In this document: piece by piece, positions 15,615-24,086 of the stretch
How the letters are laid out: each line of letters opens with the position of its first letter
Numbering within the stretch: the stretch's first letter is position 1
NCBI RefSeq assembly: GCF_000468495.1
Contig: NC_022444.1
Coordinates: 2,140,709 to 2,180,383, forward strand
DNA: 39,675 nucleotides
Direction: 5' to 3'
Origin: Megalodesulfovibrio gigas DSM 1382 = ATCC 19364
GTDB lineage: Bacteria; Desulfobacterota; Desulfovibrionia; Desulfovibrionales; Desulfovibrionaceae
Made by a program: the position numbers and the translations under genes
The notes under the pieces: model-generated
What the model was told of the DNA's origin: nothing
Database searches by the model: none
What the model saw: the letters and a program-made list of their open reading frames with translations, nothing else

Positions 15615-17117
15615 TTAGCCCGCCCGTTCTTCCAACGCGACGAAGCAGGACAGGGTGTTGATGCCTTCACGGGGCGCGATGGCGGTATTCCACCAGGGCT
15701 GGCCGGCCACGCGCATGACAAAGCGGTAGGCCGTCACGTCATAGTCGAACCAGAGGTGGATGGAGATTTCCGAGCGCAGGCCGCCGACCTTGGTCACGGT
15801 CATGTACTGGCTCAGGTCGGCCAGGATGATGTCCCCCTCGTCCCCCAGGGCATTGCAGGCCTGGGTAGGGAGGATGGGACGGCCCATGAGGGTCGAGTAC
15901 GGCGTGGCGCTCAGGCCGCCCGCGGGCAGGTAGGCCGGGAAGGCCCCCGCGGTGGACGGGAACTCCATAGTCATGAGCTGGGCTTCCACGTCGGGGTGGA
16001 TGAGCCAGGCCGCATTGGCGCGGCAGGGGGCGTGCATGCGGGTCCACATCTTCACCAGGTTCTTGTAGAGCACCGTGTCTGCCGCCTGGCCGGCCTCCTT
16101 GGCCACGCGCACCAGACTGCCGGCGCGCAACAGCCCCTTGGGCTGGCCCACGCCCGTGCCCTGCACAATGGCCAGGTTCAGCTTGAAGTCGAACTTCTCG
16201 GGCACCTTGCGCCGCAGGTAAGCATCCAGGCTGGGGGCGTCCTCCATCAGCTCCTCGGTCACGGGGACCAGGGCGGTCAGCTTGTGCAGCTTGATGGTAT
16301 CCTCGCCCAGGGCCGGCTTGCTCTGTTTGATCTGCGCGGCCTCGTCGGTCCAGTAGGCCTGGATGCCGCCGGAATCCTGCCAGGGCGTGGTCTCGTCCTT
16401 GGGCATGGTGATGGAGTTGGAGCTGGTGGTCAGGCCGTCGGTGCGGGAAATGAGCGTCTGTTCCCCGAAGACCTTTTCCATGATGGCCAGGCGGAAATCG
16501 GGCGGGATCATGTAGCCGCCATCCGCCCCGGTGCCTTCGTTGCCATAGGTGGTAGGCCCGCTCTGCACCAGCCGCGGGTCCACATAGCCGCCCTGGCGGG
16601 ACGCCGCGCGCACCGCGGCGGCAAAATCGCCCATGGACCGCCAACCCCAGCGGCCCCGCTCTTCCTGGGAGGCAATGTGCAGGCCGCCCGCCGGGCGGGT
16701 GCTGCGACGGGGGGCGGCCTGCGGGGCCTGGGCAGGCAGGCGGGGGGCCGCCGCATGCGGGGCGGGCTGGGCGCCAGGATGCACGGCGGGCTCCTGCTCG
16801 GCGCGATACTCGTCATCGTGCTGCGTCTGGCGGCCCAGGCCCTCGCGCAGGCGGTCGGACTGGGCCTGCACGCTCCTGCGCCGGGCGATTTCCGATTCTG
16901 TGCGGTGGAACTCGGCGGTGATGTCGTCCAGCTCCGCGGCCTCCTCGTCGGTCAGGTCCCGCTTGCCGGCGTCGGCCGTGGCGAGGATGGCCTCGGACCG
17001 CTCGTTGAGCTCCAGCAGGCGATTCTGCAAGGCCTCAATCGGGCTCCCGTCGCACAGGATGAGGGCGGCGGGGTCAATGTCCAGCGCACGCTGGAGCAAG
17101 GCATTGAAAGTCGTCAT
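15615..17117 (-). CDS. HK97-family major capsid protein
   Basis: 500 residues from ATG 17117 (ATGA overlap with the protease stop; AAGGAG upstream). Residues 1 to about 125 form a coiled-coil 'delta' scaffolding region (E-A-L-Q-N-R-L-L-E-L-N-E-R-S-E-A-I; D-L-T-D-E-E-A-A-E-L-D-D-I). A Pro/Ala/Gln-rich linker to about 175 probably contains the processing site. The HK97 core follows: G-G-Y-M-I-P-P-D-F, T-S-S-N-S-I-T-M-P, L-T-A-L-V-P-V-T-E-E-L-M-E-D, and a C-terminal G-D-I-I-L-A-D-L-S-Q-Y. The upstream-encoded ClpP-like protease presumably removes the delta region during maturation. Confidence 0.93.
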   Translation of the reverse strand: MTTFNALLQRALDIDPAALILCDGSPIEALQNRLLELNERSEAILATADAGKRDLTDEEAAELDDITAEFHRTESEIARRRSVQAQSDRLREGLGRQTQHDDEYRAEQEPAVHPGAQPAPHAAAPRLPAQAPQAAPRRSTRPAGGLHIASQEERGRWGWRSMGDFAAAVRAASRQGGYVDPRLVQSGPTTYGNEGTGADGGYMIPPDFRLAIMEKVFGEQTLISRTDGLTTSSNSITMPKDETTPWQDSGGIQAYWTDEAAQIKQSKPALGEDTIKLHKLTALVPVTEELMEDAPSLDAYLRRKVPEKFDFKLNLAIVQGTGVGQPKGLLRAGSLVRVAKEAGQAADTVLYKNLVKMWTRMHAPCRANAAWLIHPDVEAQLMTMEFPSTAGAFPAYLPAGGLSATPYSTLMGRPILPTQACNALGDEGDIILADLSQYMTVTKVGGLRSEISIHLWFDYDVTAYRFVMRVAGQPWWNTAIAPREGINTLSCFVALEERAG

Positions 17118-17872
17118 CAGGATACTCCTTGTTTGACTTTCGGGTTTGTAGAAACCCCGCCTGATGGAGGGGACATTCGTTTTGCCGTGAGTTGCATGCG
17201 GTGCAGCCTGGCCTGACGGGCGGCTAGGCGCGGCCGGCCGGCCATGCCGCAGGCTGCCTGCGCGGTGGCCACCAGGGCCGAAGGGGCGCGCTTGAATTTC
17301 TGCATGTCCACATGGGCGAAGGCCGCCACGGCGATTTCGCCGGCCACGCCGTCGATGAAGCCCTGAGCCAAGGCCTCCTCCGCCGTCATCCACGTTTCCG
17401 CGTCCATCATGGCCCCCACGACGTCAGCGCCCAGGCCGGTCCTGTCGCAGTAGGTCTTCAGCAACTGGCCCTGCACCTTGTCCAGGGTTGTTGCCATTTC
17501 CCGCAGCTCCAGAGCCGTGCCGGCCGCCACCACCCAGGGGTTGTGGATCATGAAGAACCCGTTGGCCGCCATGCGGACTTCGTCCCCGGCCAGGGCGATG
17601 ATGGACGCGATGGAGGCGGCCAGCCCGTCAATCTCCACTTCCACCCGGGCCGGGTGCTTGCGCAGGGTGTTGTAGATGGCCGTGCCGTCGAATACGGACC
17701 CGCCCGCGCTGTTGAGGTGCACCGTGATGTGGGAGACTTTGCCCAGGGCCTTGATTTCGTCGGCAAAGCGCTTGGCGGACAAGCCCCCAAGCCAGCCTTC
17801 GCCGATGTCTTCGTAAATCCAGACCTCGCCGCGCTTGCCCTGCGCGGCCACATGGAACCCTTTAGGCTTCAT
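17117..17872 (-). CDS. ClpP-type prohead maturation protease
   Basis: 251 residues from ATG 17872 (GGAG 6 bases upstream; the start overlaps the portal stop by 11 bases). The ClpP fold is evident: H-L-N-S-A-G-G-S-V-F-D-G at about 60-70, the nucleophile region I-D-G-L-A-A-S-I-A-S-I-I (Ser about 100), and F-F-M-I-H-N-P-W (catalytic His about 124), followed by helices to residue ~200. The C-terminus is a basic tail. Located between portal and capsid, it is the self-compartmentalising protease that trims scaffold from the capsid shell. Confidence 0.92.
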   Translation of the reverse strand: MKPKGFHVAAQGKRGEVWIYEDIGEGWLGGLSAKRFADEIKALGKVSHITVHLNSAGGSVFDGTAIYNTLRKHPARVEVEIDGLAASIASIIALAGDEVRMAANGFFMIHNPWVVAAGTALELREMATTLDKVQGQLLKTYCDRTGLGADVVGAMMDAETWMTAEEALAQGFIDGVAGEIAVAAFAHVDMQKFKRAPSALVATAQAACGMAGRPRLAARQARLHRMQLTAKRMSPPSGGVSTNPKVKQGVS

Positions 17873-19148
17873 CCCTGTCTCCGTTGGTGATGGCGGCAAA
17901 GACATCGCCGGTTCCTGGGGTGCCGTCCGTGTCTTCATCTGCCGGCTGAGATTGCCCGATGCTGTCCAAGGGCACGTTCTGGCTCTGCACCGTGAGCACG
18001 TCCGCCTCCGGACCAAGGGTGTTGAGCCCGCGGCGCCGGCGGACCTCGTTGCGGGTGGCAATGCCGTTGGCCACCAGCTGGACGTCGGCTTCGGCCCGGG
18101 CCTTGGCATCGCCCTCGGTGAGCCAGTCCAGGTCCATGGCCACCGTGAACTGGCGGTTGGTCGTCGGAAACAGCTTGAAGGCGGCCTCTTCGCACATCCG
18201 CTTGGCCCACGGGGTCAGCGCGTCGCGCACAAACTCCAGGGACTGATGCTCGATGTTGCTGAAGGTGGCGTGGTAGAGGTGGGCCACCTTGTGCGGGGGC
18301 ACCCCGAACCAGCGGCAGCACTCCTCCACCAGAAACTGCCGGGACTCCACAAATTGCGCCTTGTCCGGCATGGCGCTCATTTCCTGGTACTTCATGCCAT
18401 TGGCCAGGATCAGGAACTTGTGCGCCTGGTCCACGCCCTGGTGCACGGCGTTGACGGATTCGCGCAGAAACTGCACCTGCTCCTGGTTGAGATTGGCGTC
18501 CGTGGTCAGCAGGCCGCCCATGTGCGCGCCGTTGCCAAAGTACGCCGCCCCGAAGCGTTCCATGGCGCGGGTGTGCGCCAGGCTCTCCGCGGCCACCCGC
18601 ACCACCTCGAAGCCAGACACCCCGTCCAGGCCGGGGCCATGCAGGTGAAAGACATTGCGGTATGGCAGCACCGCATCCGGCGCGCCATAATTGCTGACCC
18701 GCACCACCAGTTCCCGGGTGGCCCGGTCCCGCTCGAAGGCCACCCGTTCGGGCATGATGGGCCACAGGGCCACGGGTCTGCCGGCCATGTCCCGCTCGAT
18801 CTCGGCGAAGAAGTTGCCGAAGATCAGGGCCTGAATGAGCATGGCCTCCTTGAAGGAAAAGGCCGTCATCTCCGGATTGGGGCGCACGTTCAGCACGCGG
18901 GCTGCCGGATGGTCCCGGCGCAGGTCCCGGTTGCCGTCGGGGCGTTCGGCATAGACCTCCCAGTTGCAGGAGGCCAGGGCCTTGGAAATCACGCTCACGC
19001 AGGCCCACAGGACGGAAAGCTGCAAGGCGTCATCGGGCGTGATGCGCACGCCGGCCAGGGGCCTTTTCCAGACCACCCCGCGCACGGGGCTTTGCACGGC
19101 ATCCGGCGTGGTGGCGCGGGAAAAAAGGCGTTTCAAATACCCAAACAT
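17862..19148 (-). CDS. HK97-type portal protein
   Basis: 428 residues: M-F-G-Y-L-K-R-L-F-S at the start, V-L-W-A-C-V-S-V-I-S-K-A-L-A-S, L-I-F-G-N-F-F-A-E-I-E-R, and F-R-V/P-P-H-K-V-A-H type segments (G-V-P-P-H-K-V-A-H-L-Y-H-A-T-F-S-N-I-E) typical of the HK97 portal family. It forms the dodecameric ring through which DNA is packaged. It begins two bases before the terminase stop boundary (TGACATG) and overlaps the protease gene. Length is normal for the family. Confidence 0.94.
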   Translation of the reverse strand: MFGYLKRLFSRATTPDAVQSPVRGVVWKRPLAGVRITPDDALQLSVLWACVSVISKALASCNWEVYAERPDGNRDLRRDHPAARVLNVRPNPEMTAFSFKEAMLIQALIFGNFFAEIERDMAGRPVALWPIMPERVAFERDRATRELVVRVSNYGAPDAVLPYRNVFHLHGPGLDGVSGFEVVRVAAESLAHTRAMERFGAAYFGNGAHMGGLLTTDANLNQEQVQFLRESVNAVHQGVDQAHKFLILANGMKYQEMSAMPDKAQFVESRQFLVEECCRWFGVPPHKVAHLYHATFSNIEHQSLEFVRDALTPWAKRMCEEAAFKLFPTTNRQFTVAMDLDWLTEGDAKARAEADVQLVANGIATRNEVRRRRGLNTLGPEADVLTVQSQNVPLDSIGQSQPADEDTDGTPGTGDVFAAITNGDRDEA

Positions 19149-19149
19149 G

Positions 19150-20748
19150 TCAGGCCCACACGGCGACAGGGTTAAACTGTTCCTGCGGCGTCACCCCCAC
19201 CACGGCCCCGTTCAAAGCCATGGCCAGGGCCACCAGGCCGTCGATGCGGCCCGTGCTTTTCTGCTTGTCGAACTTGCGGTTGCCGGCCGGGTCGGTCTGG
19301 ATGCGCGTGTTGGCGGCGCACCAGGAGAGCACCGGGTGGTTGCCGTGGCGCAGGCGGCCCTCCACCACCAGGTCTTCCACGGTCTCCACGGCCGGCGTGA
19401 AGTCCTTGAAGCCCTGGCCATGCTTCACCAGCCGGATGCCGTCGGGGAGCTCGTCTTCTTCGCCGTCAATCCAGGCGTCCACCCCGAGCTTGTCCAGCTC
19501 CCGCAGCAGGTCATAAATGCGGTAGCGGTCGAACTTGAGGGAGGCGAAGCGGAAGGCCGCGTGCAGCTCGGCAATTTTGCGGGCCACCCATTCATAGTCG
19601 ATGGTCTTGCCCGGCTTGGCTTCCAGGTGGCCCTGATCCCGCCAGAGCACGTAGGGGATGTGGTCCCGCTCCCCGCGCTCCCGCAGGCCGTCGCCGGGGG
19701 TCCAGAAAAAGGGCAGCACGTGGTAGGTGCCGCCGGCGTCGCAGGCCGTGAGCACCAGGGCTGTCAGGTCGTTCTTGCCCGAGAGGTCCAGGCCGGCGAA
19801 GACCTCGGCGTCCTCGAACACGTCCATGTCGGGCTCGGCGCCGTTGGCCTTCCAGACGCCGGGGGTGATGAAATGGGCCGCGGCGTCCACCCGCTGGTTC
19901 AGGTGCAGGTTGCGAAAAGCCGCCTCGGCGCTGGCCATGCGCTGGGCCTTGGCCGCGGTTTCGCGCATGGTGGGCAGGGAGCAGAAGTCACCCAGGGCCG
20001 GGTTGCAGGCGTGCCAGGTGGCCTCGTCCCAGGGGTCCGCGTCTTCGGGCGCGGCGAACACGAAGGACTTGAAGGTGGGGTCCTGGACCTCCCCGGCCCG
20101 GACCTGCTCGCCGTAGTCGATGAGCTGGGAGAGCAGCGCCTGGTCGTCGGGGGCCTGGGTGGAAAACACCCATACCAGGGGCTCAGCATGGGCGCCGCGG
20201 GAGGTCATGAGGGCGTCGTACAGGGCGCGGTCGCTGCCGAATTCGGCCAGCTCGTCAAAGAAGATGACCGACGAGCTCTTGCCCATCTTGCCCTTCTTCT
20301 CGCCCGAAAGCACCGAATAGCGGGAGCCGGACACCGGGTCGATGATCTGCTTGCGGGACTCGATGACGTTCAGACGGGCCTGCAACTCATCGTCCATGTA
20401 GACCATGGCGCAGGCGTAGTTGAACAGGATGCCGGCCTGGTCCCGGTCCACGGACAGGGAATAGAGCTGGCCATTGCGGATGGCCTCGGGGCCGCAGAGA
20501 TGCACCAGGCACAGGCCGGCCACCAGCGCGGTCTTGCCATTCTTTCGCGGGATGGACAGCAGCGCCTCGCGGACGGTCCGCAGGCCCGTGTGGGCGCAGA
20601 CGGGGCCGTAGACCTCATAGATGATGTCCTTCTGCCAGTCGCGCAGCACAAAGGGCTGGCCGGCCCCGGTGCCGTCGGGCAGGCGCAGGGTCTCCAGAAA
20701 TTCAATAACCGCTGCGGCGCGGAGGCTATGGCGGAAGGGGCTAGCCAC
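19150..20748 (-). CDS. Terminase large subunit
   Basis: 532 residues from a GTG overlapping the small terminase stop by 8 bases. Walker A-like L-S-I-P-R-K-N-G-K-T (about 64-73), Walker B V-I-F-F-D-E-L (about 165-171), and the C-terminal RNase H-like nuclease opening with F-A-G-L-D-L-S-G-K-N-D-L-T-A-L (catalytic Asp about 290). This is the HK97-type terminase family, normally associated with a P27-type small subunit and an HNH protein, both present here. It powers DNA translocation and cuts the concatemer. Confidence 0.94.
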   Translation of the reverse strand: MASPFRHSLRAAAVIEFLETLRLPDGTGAGQPFVLRDWQKDIIYEVYGPVCAHTGLRTVREALLSIPRKNGKTALVAGLCLVHLCGPEAIRNGQLYSLSVDRDQAGILFNYACAMVYMDDELQARLNVIESRKQIIDPVSGSRYSVLSGEKKGKMGKSSSVIFFDELAEFGSDRALYDALMTSRGAHAEPLVWVFSTQAPDDQALLSQLIDYGEQVRAGEVQDPTFKSFVFAAPEDADPWDEATWHACNPALGDFCSLPTMRETAAKAQRMASAEAAFRNLHLNQRVDAAAHFITPGVWKANGAEPDMDVFEDAEVFAGLDLSGKNDLTALVLTACDAGGTYHVLPFFWTPGDGLRERGERDHIPYVLWRDQGHLEAKPGKTIDYEWVARKIAELHAAFRFASLKFDRYRIYDLLRELDKLGVDAWIDGEEDELPDGIRLVKHGQGFKDFTPAVETVEDLVVEGRLRHGNHPVLSWCAANTRIQTDPAGNRKFDKQKSTGRIDGLVALAMALNGAVVGVTPQEQFNPVAVWA

Positions 20749-21163
20749 CGTAGAGCTTCCTCTTGGGCCGGGCCGTGTCGGCGTCCTGGTCGATGGTCAC
20801 GCCCTTTTTGCGCAGCTTGGTGGAAAGGGAGGTCAGCAGCGCATTGGATTCCTTCCAGACGGCAAGCCAGGGGTTCTTGCGGCGGACCTCCCCGTATTCC
20901 GTCAGCACCAGCACCACTTCGCCTTCCTTGCGCAGGGCCTTGTCCGCCTTCACGGCCCGGACTTCGGCCTCGCAAAACTGGCGCAGCAGGCACACGGCCT
21001 CGGTGTCAAACACGCCGGGGGAGTGCTCCGCCACGATCTGCACGAAGAGCTTGCGCGCCTGGACGGACATCCCCGAAGGAGGCGCAGGCGGCTCTTTGAC
21101 TCGCTTGCCCACCTCTACGGCGTGCAGATACTGGCCCTGGGGCTTGGGTCCGCGCGCGCCCAT
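20741..21163 (-). CDS. P27-family terminase small subunit
   Basis: 140 residues from ATG 21163; longer upstream starts lie in the HNH gene, and AGGAGGGC lies about 9 bases before this ATG. It opens M-G-A-R-G-P-K-P-Q-G, the usual basic N-terminus of the P27 family, and contains L-F-V-Q-I-V-A-E-H, L-L-R-Q-F-C-E-A-E and N-P-W-L-A-V-W-K-E-S-N-A-L-L, which correspond to 'N-P-x-x-x-x-x-x-x-x-x-x-x-L' in the family. It recognises the packaging site. The start A is shared with the HNH stop (TAATG). Confidence 0.85.
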   Translation of the reverse strand: MGARGPKPQGQYLHAVEVGKRVKEPPAPPSGMSVQARKLFVQIVAEHSPGVFDTEAVCLLRQFCEAEVRAVKADKALRKEGEVVLVLTEYGEVRRKNPWLAVWKESNALLTSLSTKLRKKGVTIDQDADTARPKRKLYGG

Positions 21164-21492
21164 TATTGCGCGCCCTCCTGATTCCCCCCCTGGTTCCCCC
21201 CTTGATTCCATGGATGCAGGGGATCCAGGGGCCAGCCCGTGGCGTCGCAACCGGACAGGAGCCCGCCGTTGTCCTGGCGCTGCTTGTGGCGGCTGTGGCA
21301 GGAGGCGCACAGGGGCTGCAGGTTGGCGCGGTTGAAGGGCGCACCGCCATCGGCAATGGGCGTGATGTGGTCCACTACCGTGGCGCACACGACCTCACCG
21401 GCCCGCGCACAGAACCGGCACAGCGGCTCCTCGCGCAGCACCCGCTCGCGCAGGCCCTGCCAGAGGGACGTATTGTAGGGCCAGCTGGCCAT
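21163..21492 (-). CDS. HNH endonuclease of the packaging module
   Basis: 109 residues from ATG 21492 (overlapping the previous stop). HNH core: C-R-F-C (about 25-28), V-D-H-I-T-P-I-A-D-G-G, N-R-A-N-L-Q-P-L-C-A-S-C-H-S-R-H-K. The two Cys pairs bind structural zinc, and the central D-H plus later N and H are catalytic. The C-terminus has a G-G-N-Q-G-G-N-Q repeat. HNH proteins beside HK97-type terminases are required with the terminase for site-specific cleavage at cos ends. Confidence 0.9.
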   Translation of the reverse strand: MASWPYNTSLWQGLRERVLREEPLCRFCARAGEVVCATVVDHITPIADGGAPFNRANLQPLCASCHSRHKQRQDNGGLLSGCDATGWPLDPLHPWNQGGNQGGNQEGAQ

Positions 21493-21920
21493 CACTTGCC
21501 CCCGCCCAGCAGCCACTGCCGCAACCCCAACGTCACCACGGTGCCGAGGGTGCCGATCAGACCGATCAAAATGAACAGGATCAGCCCCTTGCTCAGATGG
21601 GAGGCCAGGGCGTCCACCCGCGCATACCAGGCCATGACGCCGCGCAAACGCTCGATACCGTCCGGCACGTCGCGGCCGCCCACATCCCGGAAGACGCCGA
21701 AAAGATGACCGATTTCCTTTTGCTGCTCCTCGTTCAGGATGCAGCGAGGCCGGCAGGCGTCGCGCAACTCGCTGGTGAAGGGGCTCAGGGCCTCCGCCAT
21801 GGCCTCAGCCGTGGCTTTCTGGATGATCGCCTGGAGTTCGCGCCGCTGGGTCTCGGTGAAGGTCGAGGCCTCCGGCTCCGCAAAGACGCGCTTCGGGGTC
21901 TGTTCGTGCCCGTCGTTCAC
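21492..21920 (-). CDS. Membrane-anchored phage protein of unknown function
   Basis: 142 residues from a GTG that overlaps the lipoprotein stop (GTGA). A helical glutamate/alanine-rich N-terminus (E-T-Q-R-R-E-L-Q-A-I-I-Q-K-A-T-A-E-A-M-A-E-A) leads to a cysteine pair (C-R-P-R-C), another helix with Q-Q-K-E-I-G-H-L-F, and one clear C-terminal membrane segment (about 113-134: G-L-I-L-F-I-L-I-G-L-I-G-T-L-G-T-V-V). It lies between the lysis cassette and the packaging genes. It could be a lysis accessory or a holin-like protein; no family recognised. Confidence 0.6.
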   Translation of the reverse strand: MNDGHEQTPKRVFAEPEASTFTETQRRELQAIIQKATAEAMAEALSPFTSELRDACRPRCILNEEQQKEIGHLFGVFRDVGGRDVPDGIERLRGVMAWYARVDALASHLSKGLILFILIGLIGTLGTVVTLGLRQWLLGGGK

Positions 21921-22324
21921 CGCCCTGCCTCCTCGCGTGTCTGCGCCGGGTTCGCGCCTGCGCCCAGGCCTTCCGCGCTTCGGCCACCAGTTGCGTTGCG
22001 TCCATCAACCACATCCTCCAGGGCCGAAGGCCACGCCGAGGCCTGGCGCTTGTAGCAGTCCAGGGCGTCTTCCAGCAGGCCGATGTACACCTGGGCCAGA
22101 CTCCAGTTGCGGGCCGTGGCCTCGATATTGACCGGAGCGCAAAGCTCCCAGCCGCGGAACACCTCGGGCACGTCCAGGGTCCATGGCGTGTAAACCGGCG
22201 GCACGGGCCGGCCGCAAAGGGTGAACTGCTGGATGACGTCGATGGGCTCCGCCGGCACCTTCGGCGTCTTGGGGGCGCAAGCGGTCAGGGAGCACAGCAA
22301 GGCAAGCATGAACAGGCGTTTCAC
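21917..22324 (-). CDS. Outer-membrane spanin-like lipoprotein (Rz1-like)
   Basis: 135 residues from GTG 22324, overlapping the Rz-like stop (GTGA). The signal peptide M-K-R-L-F-M-L-A-L-L-C-S ends in a lipobox L-T-A-C (Cys 16), followed by the proline-rich stretch P-K-T-P-K-V-P-A-E-P expected of outer-membrane spanins. At 135 residues it is longer than Rz1 of lambda, and two further cysteines (C-G-R-P; W-E-L-C) occur. With the upstream inner-membrane partner it would fuse inner and outer membranes in the last step of lysis. The call comes from lipobox, proline content and position. Confidence 0.65.
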   Translation of the reverse strand: MKRLFMLALLCSLTACAPKTPKVPAEPIDVIQQFTLCGRPVPPVYTPWTLDVPEVFRGWELCAPVNIEATARNWSLAQVYIGLLEDALDCYKRQASAWPSALEDVVDGRNATGGRSAEGLGAGANPAQTREEAGR

Positions 22325-22734
22325 TGGTCCACCTTCCCCTGTGCCCCTTCATTCAGCAGCTCGATGATGACCTGATGATCGAATCCAGGATCCTCAGTGG
22401 CCGGCACGGCAGCCACCGGCGCGGCGCTGCCGACTGCCGGCTTCTTCCGGGCCGAGGCGATGCGGTCCAGCAGCCGGGGAATCTGCGCCGTCCTGCCCAG
22501 ACAGGCGGCCAACTGCCCCTGCACGGCCGCCGTGGCGTTGGCCATGCGCAGCCGGTCCAGTGTGCGCAGGGCCTCCACGCTGGCCGCCCTGGCTGCCTTC
22601 GCTTCCAGGCCGATGATGGTCGGCTCGTCGAACATGCGCCGGGCCTCCCACCCACCAAAAGCCGCGCCGGCAATCAAAATTACCAGCACCACCAGACGGG
22701 CCTGCAGGGGAAGGATCGAGGTCAGGGAAATCAT
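22321..22734 (-). CDS. Inner-membrane spanin-like protein (Rz-like)
   Basis: 137 residues with an N-terminal membrane anchor (about residues 11-28: R-L-V-V-L-V-I-L-I-A-G-A-A-F-G-G-W), then a periplasmic helical region (G-L-E-A-K-A-A-R-A-A-S-V-E-A-L-R-T-L-D-R-L) likely to form a coiled coil. This N-in/C-out layout, directly before a lipoprotein gene and directly after a holin, is that of Rz-type inner-membrane spanins. ATGA overlap with the holin stop. Confidence 0.65.
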   Translation of the reverse strand: MISLTSILPLQARLVVLVILIAGAAFGGWEARRMFDEPTIIGLEAKAARAASVEALRTLDRLRMANATAAVQGQLAACLGRTAQIPRLLDRIASARKKPAVGSAAPVAAVPATEDPGFDHQVIIELLNEGAQGKVDQ

Positions 22735-23030
22735 TGCTGCTCCTCGCGAGGGGGCTGTTCAAACCGCCGCTGCGCCACCTTGCCGCCAACGCTGGCGCCC
22801 AGGGTGATGCCCAGGAGCACTGACGGGTCCTGGTACTCGCCCGTGGTCAGCACGTGGGCCGCCCACACGCCGAACACCACTCCCACTGACGCCAAAGAGG
22901 AAACCAAGGCCACCACGCGCATGGTGGACAGCCCGCCGTCCGCGTCGGCAAGGACCTGGCCGAGAATGTGAGCGAACAAGGACATGGGCGTTCCGACCGG
23001 CCCGGCGCCGGGTTCGGTGTCGCCTTTCAT
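22731..23030 (-). CDS. Putative holin
   Basis: 99 residues from ATG 23030 (AGGAG 9 bases upstream, ATGA overlap with the endolysin stop); an alternative ATG at 22985 would give an 84-residue form. Two membrane segments are visible (M-R-V-V-A-L-V-S-S-L-A-S-V-G-V-V-F-G-V-W and S-V-L-L-G-I-T-L-G-A-S-V-G), then a basic tail K-V-A-Q-R-R-F-E. Small size, two TMs and position beside the endolysin indicate a class II-type holin. A dual start, as in lambda S, is possible but unproven. Confidence 0.65.
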   Translation of the reverse strand: MKGDTEPGAGPVGTPMSLFAHILGQVLADADGGLSTMRVVALVSSLASVGVVFGVWAAHVLTTGEYQDPSVLLGITLGASVGGKVAQRRFEQPPREEQQ

Positions 23031-23527
23031 TGCATGCGCTCCTGCACTTTGCGGGCATAGGCCCGGCCGGCGTCCGCCGTCGGGCTGCCCGCGTTGTAGG
23101 CGGCCAGCACCCCGGCCCAGCCATGGCGGTCGAAGAATCGGGCATGAAGATGGCGCAAATGCTTGCAGCCATAGTGCGCGCCCACCGCGGGGACGCACAG
23201 TTCGGAAAGGAACACGCCCTGAAACCCGCGCTCCCGGGCCACGGCGCCCATGACCTGCATGAGTCCCCAGGACGTCTTTTGCGCGGCCCACTCCGTCAGG
23301 CCGCTGCAACCACGCAGGGAGGGAAAGGATTGTGGGGGGCTGGCGCCTGGGGTGGACAACGGGCGAAGGTCCCGCGCATCCACCAGCCAGCGATACTGGG
23401 GCTCAAACCGAATGGCGTAGGAGTTGAGGCCCGATTCCACCTTGGCCACGGCCACGACCACGTTGGACGGCAGCCCAAATTCCCCGGCAGCCGCGTCCAG
23501 AATCGCCAGAATCGCATCACCAGACAT
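23027..23527 (-). CDS. SLT-type lytic transglycosylase endolysin
   Basis: 166 residues from ATG 23527, with AAGGAG six bases upstream. Lysozyme-like SLT fold: V-A-V-A-K-V-E-S-G-L-N-S-Y-A-I-R (catalytic Glu about 30), T-S-W-G-L-M-Q-V-M-G (about 87-96), and A-G-V-L-A-A-Y-N-A-G-S-P (about 140-150), the three classical motifs. No signal peptide, so it needs the adjacent holin for release. It is the first gene of the coupled late operon in the window. Confidence 0.88.
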   Translation of the reverse strand: MSGDAILAILDAAAGEFGLPSNVVVAVAKVESGLNSYAIRFEPQYRWLVDARDLRPLSTPGASPPQSFPSLRGCSGLTEWAAQKTSWGLMQVMGAVARERGFQGVFLSELCVPAVGAHYGCKHLRHLHARFFDRHGWAGVLAAYNAGSPTADAGRAYARKVQERMQ

Positions 23528-23924
23528 AGCGCTCTCCTTGCGGAGCGACGTGCTATTCGATTTCGATACGCATTCGCCCCACAAAAAGATTCATATGCGA
23601 TATTGGGAAAGATGAAAGAGTCTAAAACGATCTATTTCGTACCCAAAAAAACCGTTTTGTATCAAAAAGACCAGCTTGCAACCAATTACAAGGAGCACTT
23701 GGTGAAGGCGAAGGGGCTGGCGCAGTAGGGCCAGGGGACTTGCGGCGGAGGCTGGGGTGGGTTGTTGGTTTGAGATCGGACAGAATGTCTGGAGAAACTA
23801 TTCCGCCTTGATGAGCCTGGTTGTGTAGAATTAATTTGACAGCATGGCCTTGCTTGCTTACTGGCAAGAAAAGTTCACTTTGCAAGATAACTCAATTCAA
23901 CCCACTACCCGCAGAGGAGGCGAG
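23528..23924. other. Intergenic region upstream of the late operon
   Basis: About 400 bases between the divergent endolysin gene and the small gene at 23925. Composition falls toward AT compared with the phage genes. It should carry the promoter for the minus-strand late operon, but I see no convincing -35/-10 pair. It contains one possible 38-codon plus-strand ORF, listed separately. Confidence 0.5.
23612..23728 (+). CDS. Possible small basic protein (38 residues)
   Basis: ATG at 23612 with a weak purine stretch (GGGAAAG) just upstream; ends at TAG 23728. The product M-K-E-S-K-T-I-Y-F-V-P-K-K-T-V-L-Y-Q-K-D-Q-L is lysine-rich and not low-complexity. It lies on the strand opposite the late operon. 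No family recognised; it may be chance. Confidence 0.25.
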   Translation: MKESKTIYFVPKKTVLYQKDQLATNYKEHLVKAKGLAQ

Positions 23925-24086
23925 ATGGCAAGGCCCATTGAAGCGACCCCGGCGCTGACGGGGAAGGGTGCTGCAGAATTCATCACGGCCGCGATGAACC
24001 CCAAGCCGTACACCCCGCCGACGTTCAACACCCAGAAAATGCACGAAGCCGTGCGTAAGATCGCTGCTGCGCGTGCCCAGAAATAG
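23925..24086 (+). CDS. Putative small antitoxin-like partner of the GNAT protein
   Basis: 53 residues from ATG 23925; GAGGAGG sits 5-6 bases upstream and decides this start over the upstream frame extension. The sequence has a helix-like first half (L-T-G-K-G-A-A-E-F-I-T-A-A-M-N), a proline-rich linker (P-K-P-Y-T-P-P-T-F) and a basic helix (M-H-E-A-V-R-K-I-A-A-A-R-A-Q-K). Its last 14 bases overlap the GNAT gene, so the two are translationally coupled. Small partner first, acetyltransferase second is the order of GNAT toxin-antitoxin loci, but this is not the RHH/DUF1778 antitoxin I would recognise; the role is inferred. Confidence 0.55.
   Translation: MARPIEATPALTGKGAAEFITAAMNPKPYTPPTFNTQKMHEAVRKIAAARAQK

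Noticed and set aside
15156-17216. 686-codon plus-strand frame opposite the capsid gene
   Set aside because: Antisense to the confident capsid and protease genes, low-complexity composition and no SD.
18964-21099. 711-codon plus-strand frame opposite portal/terminase
   Set aside because: Antisense shadow of terminase and portal; no family features.
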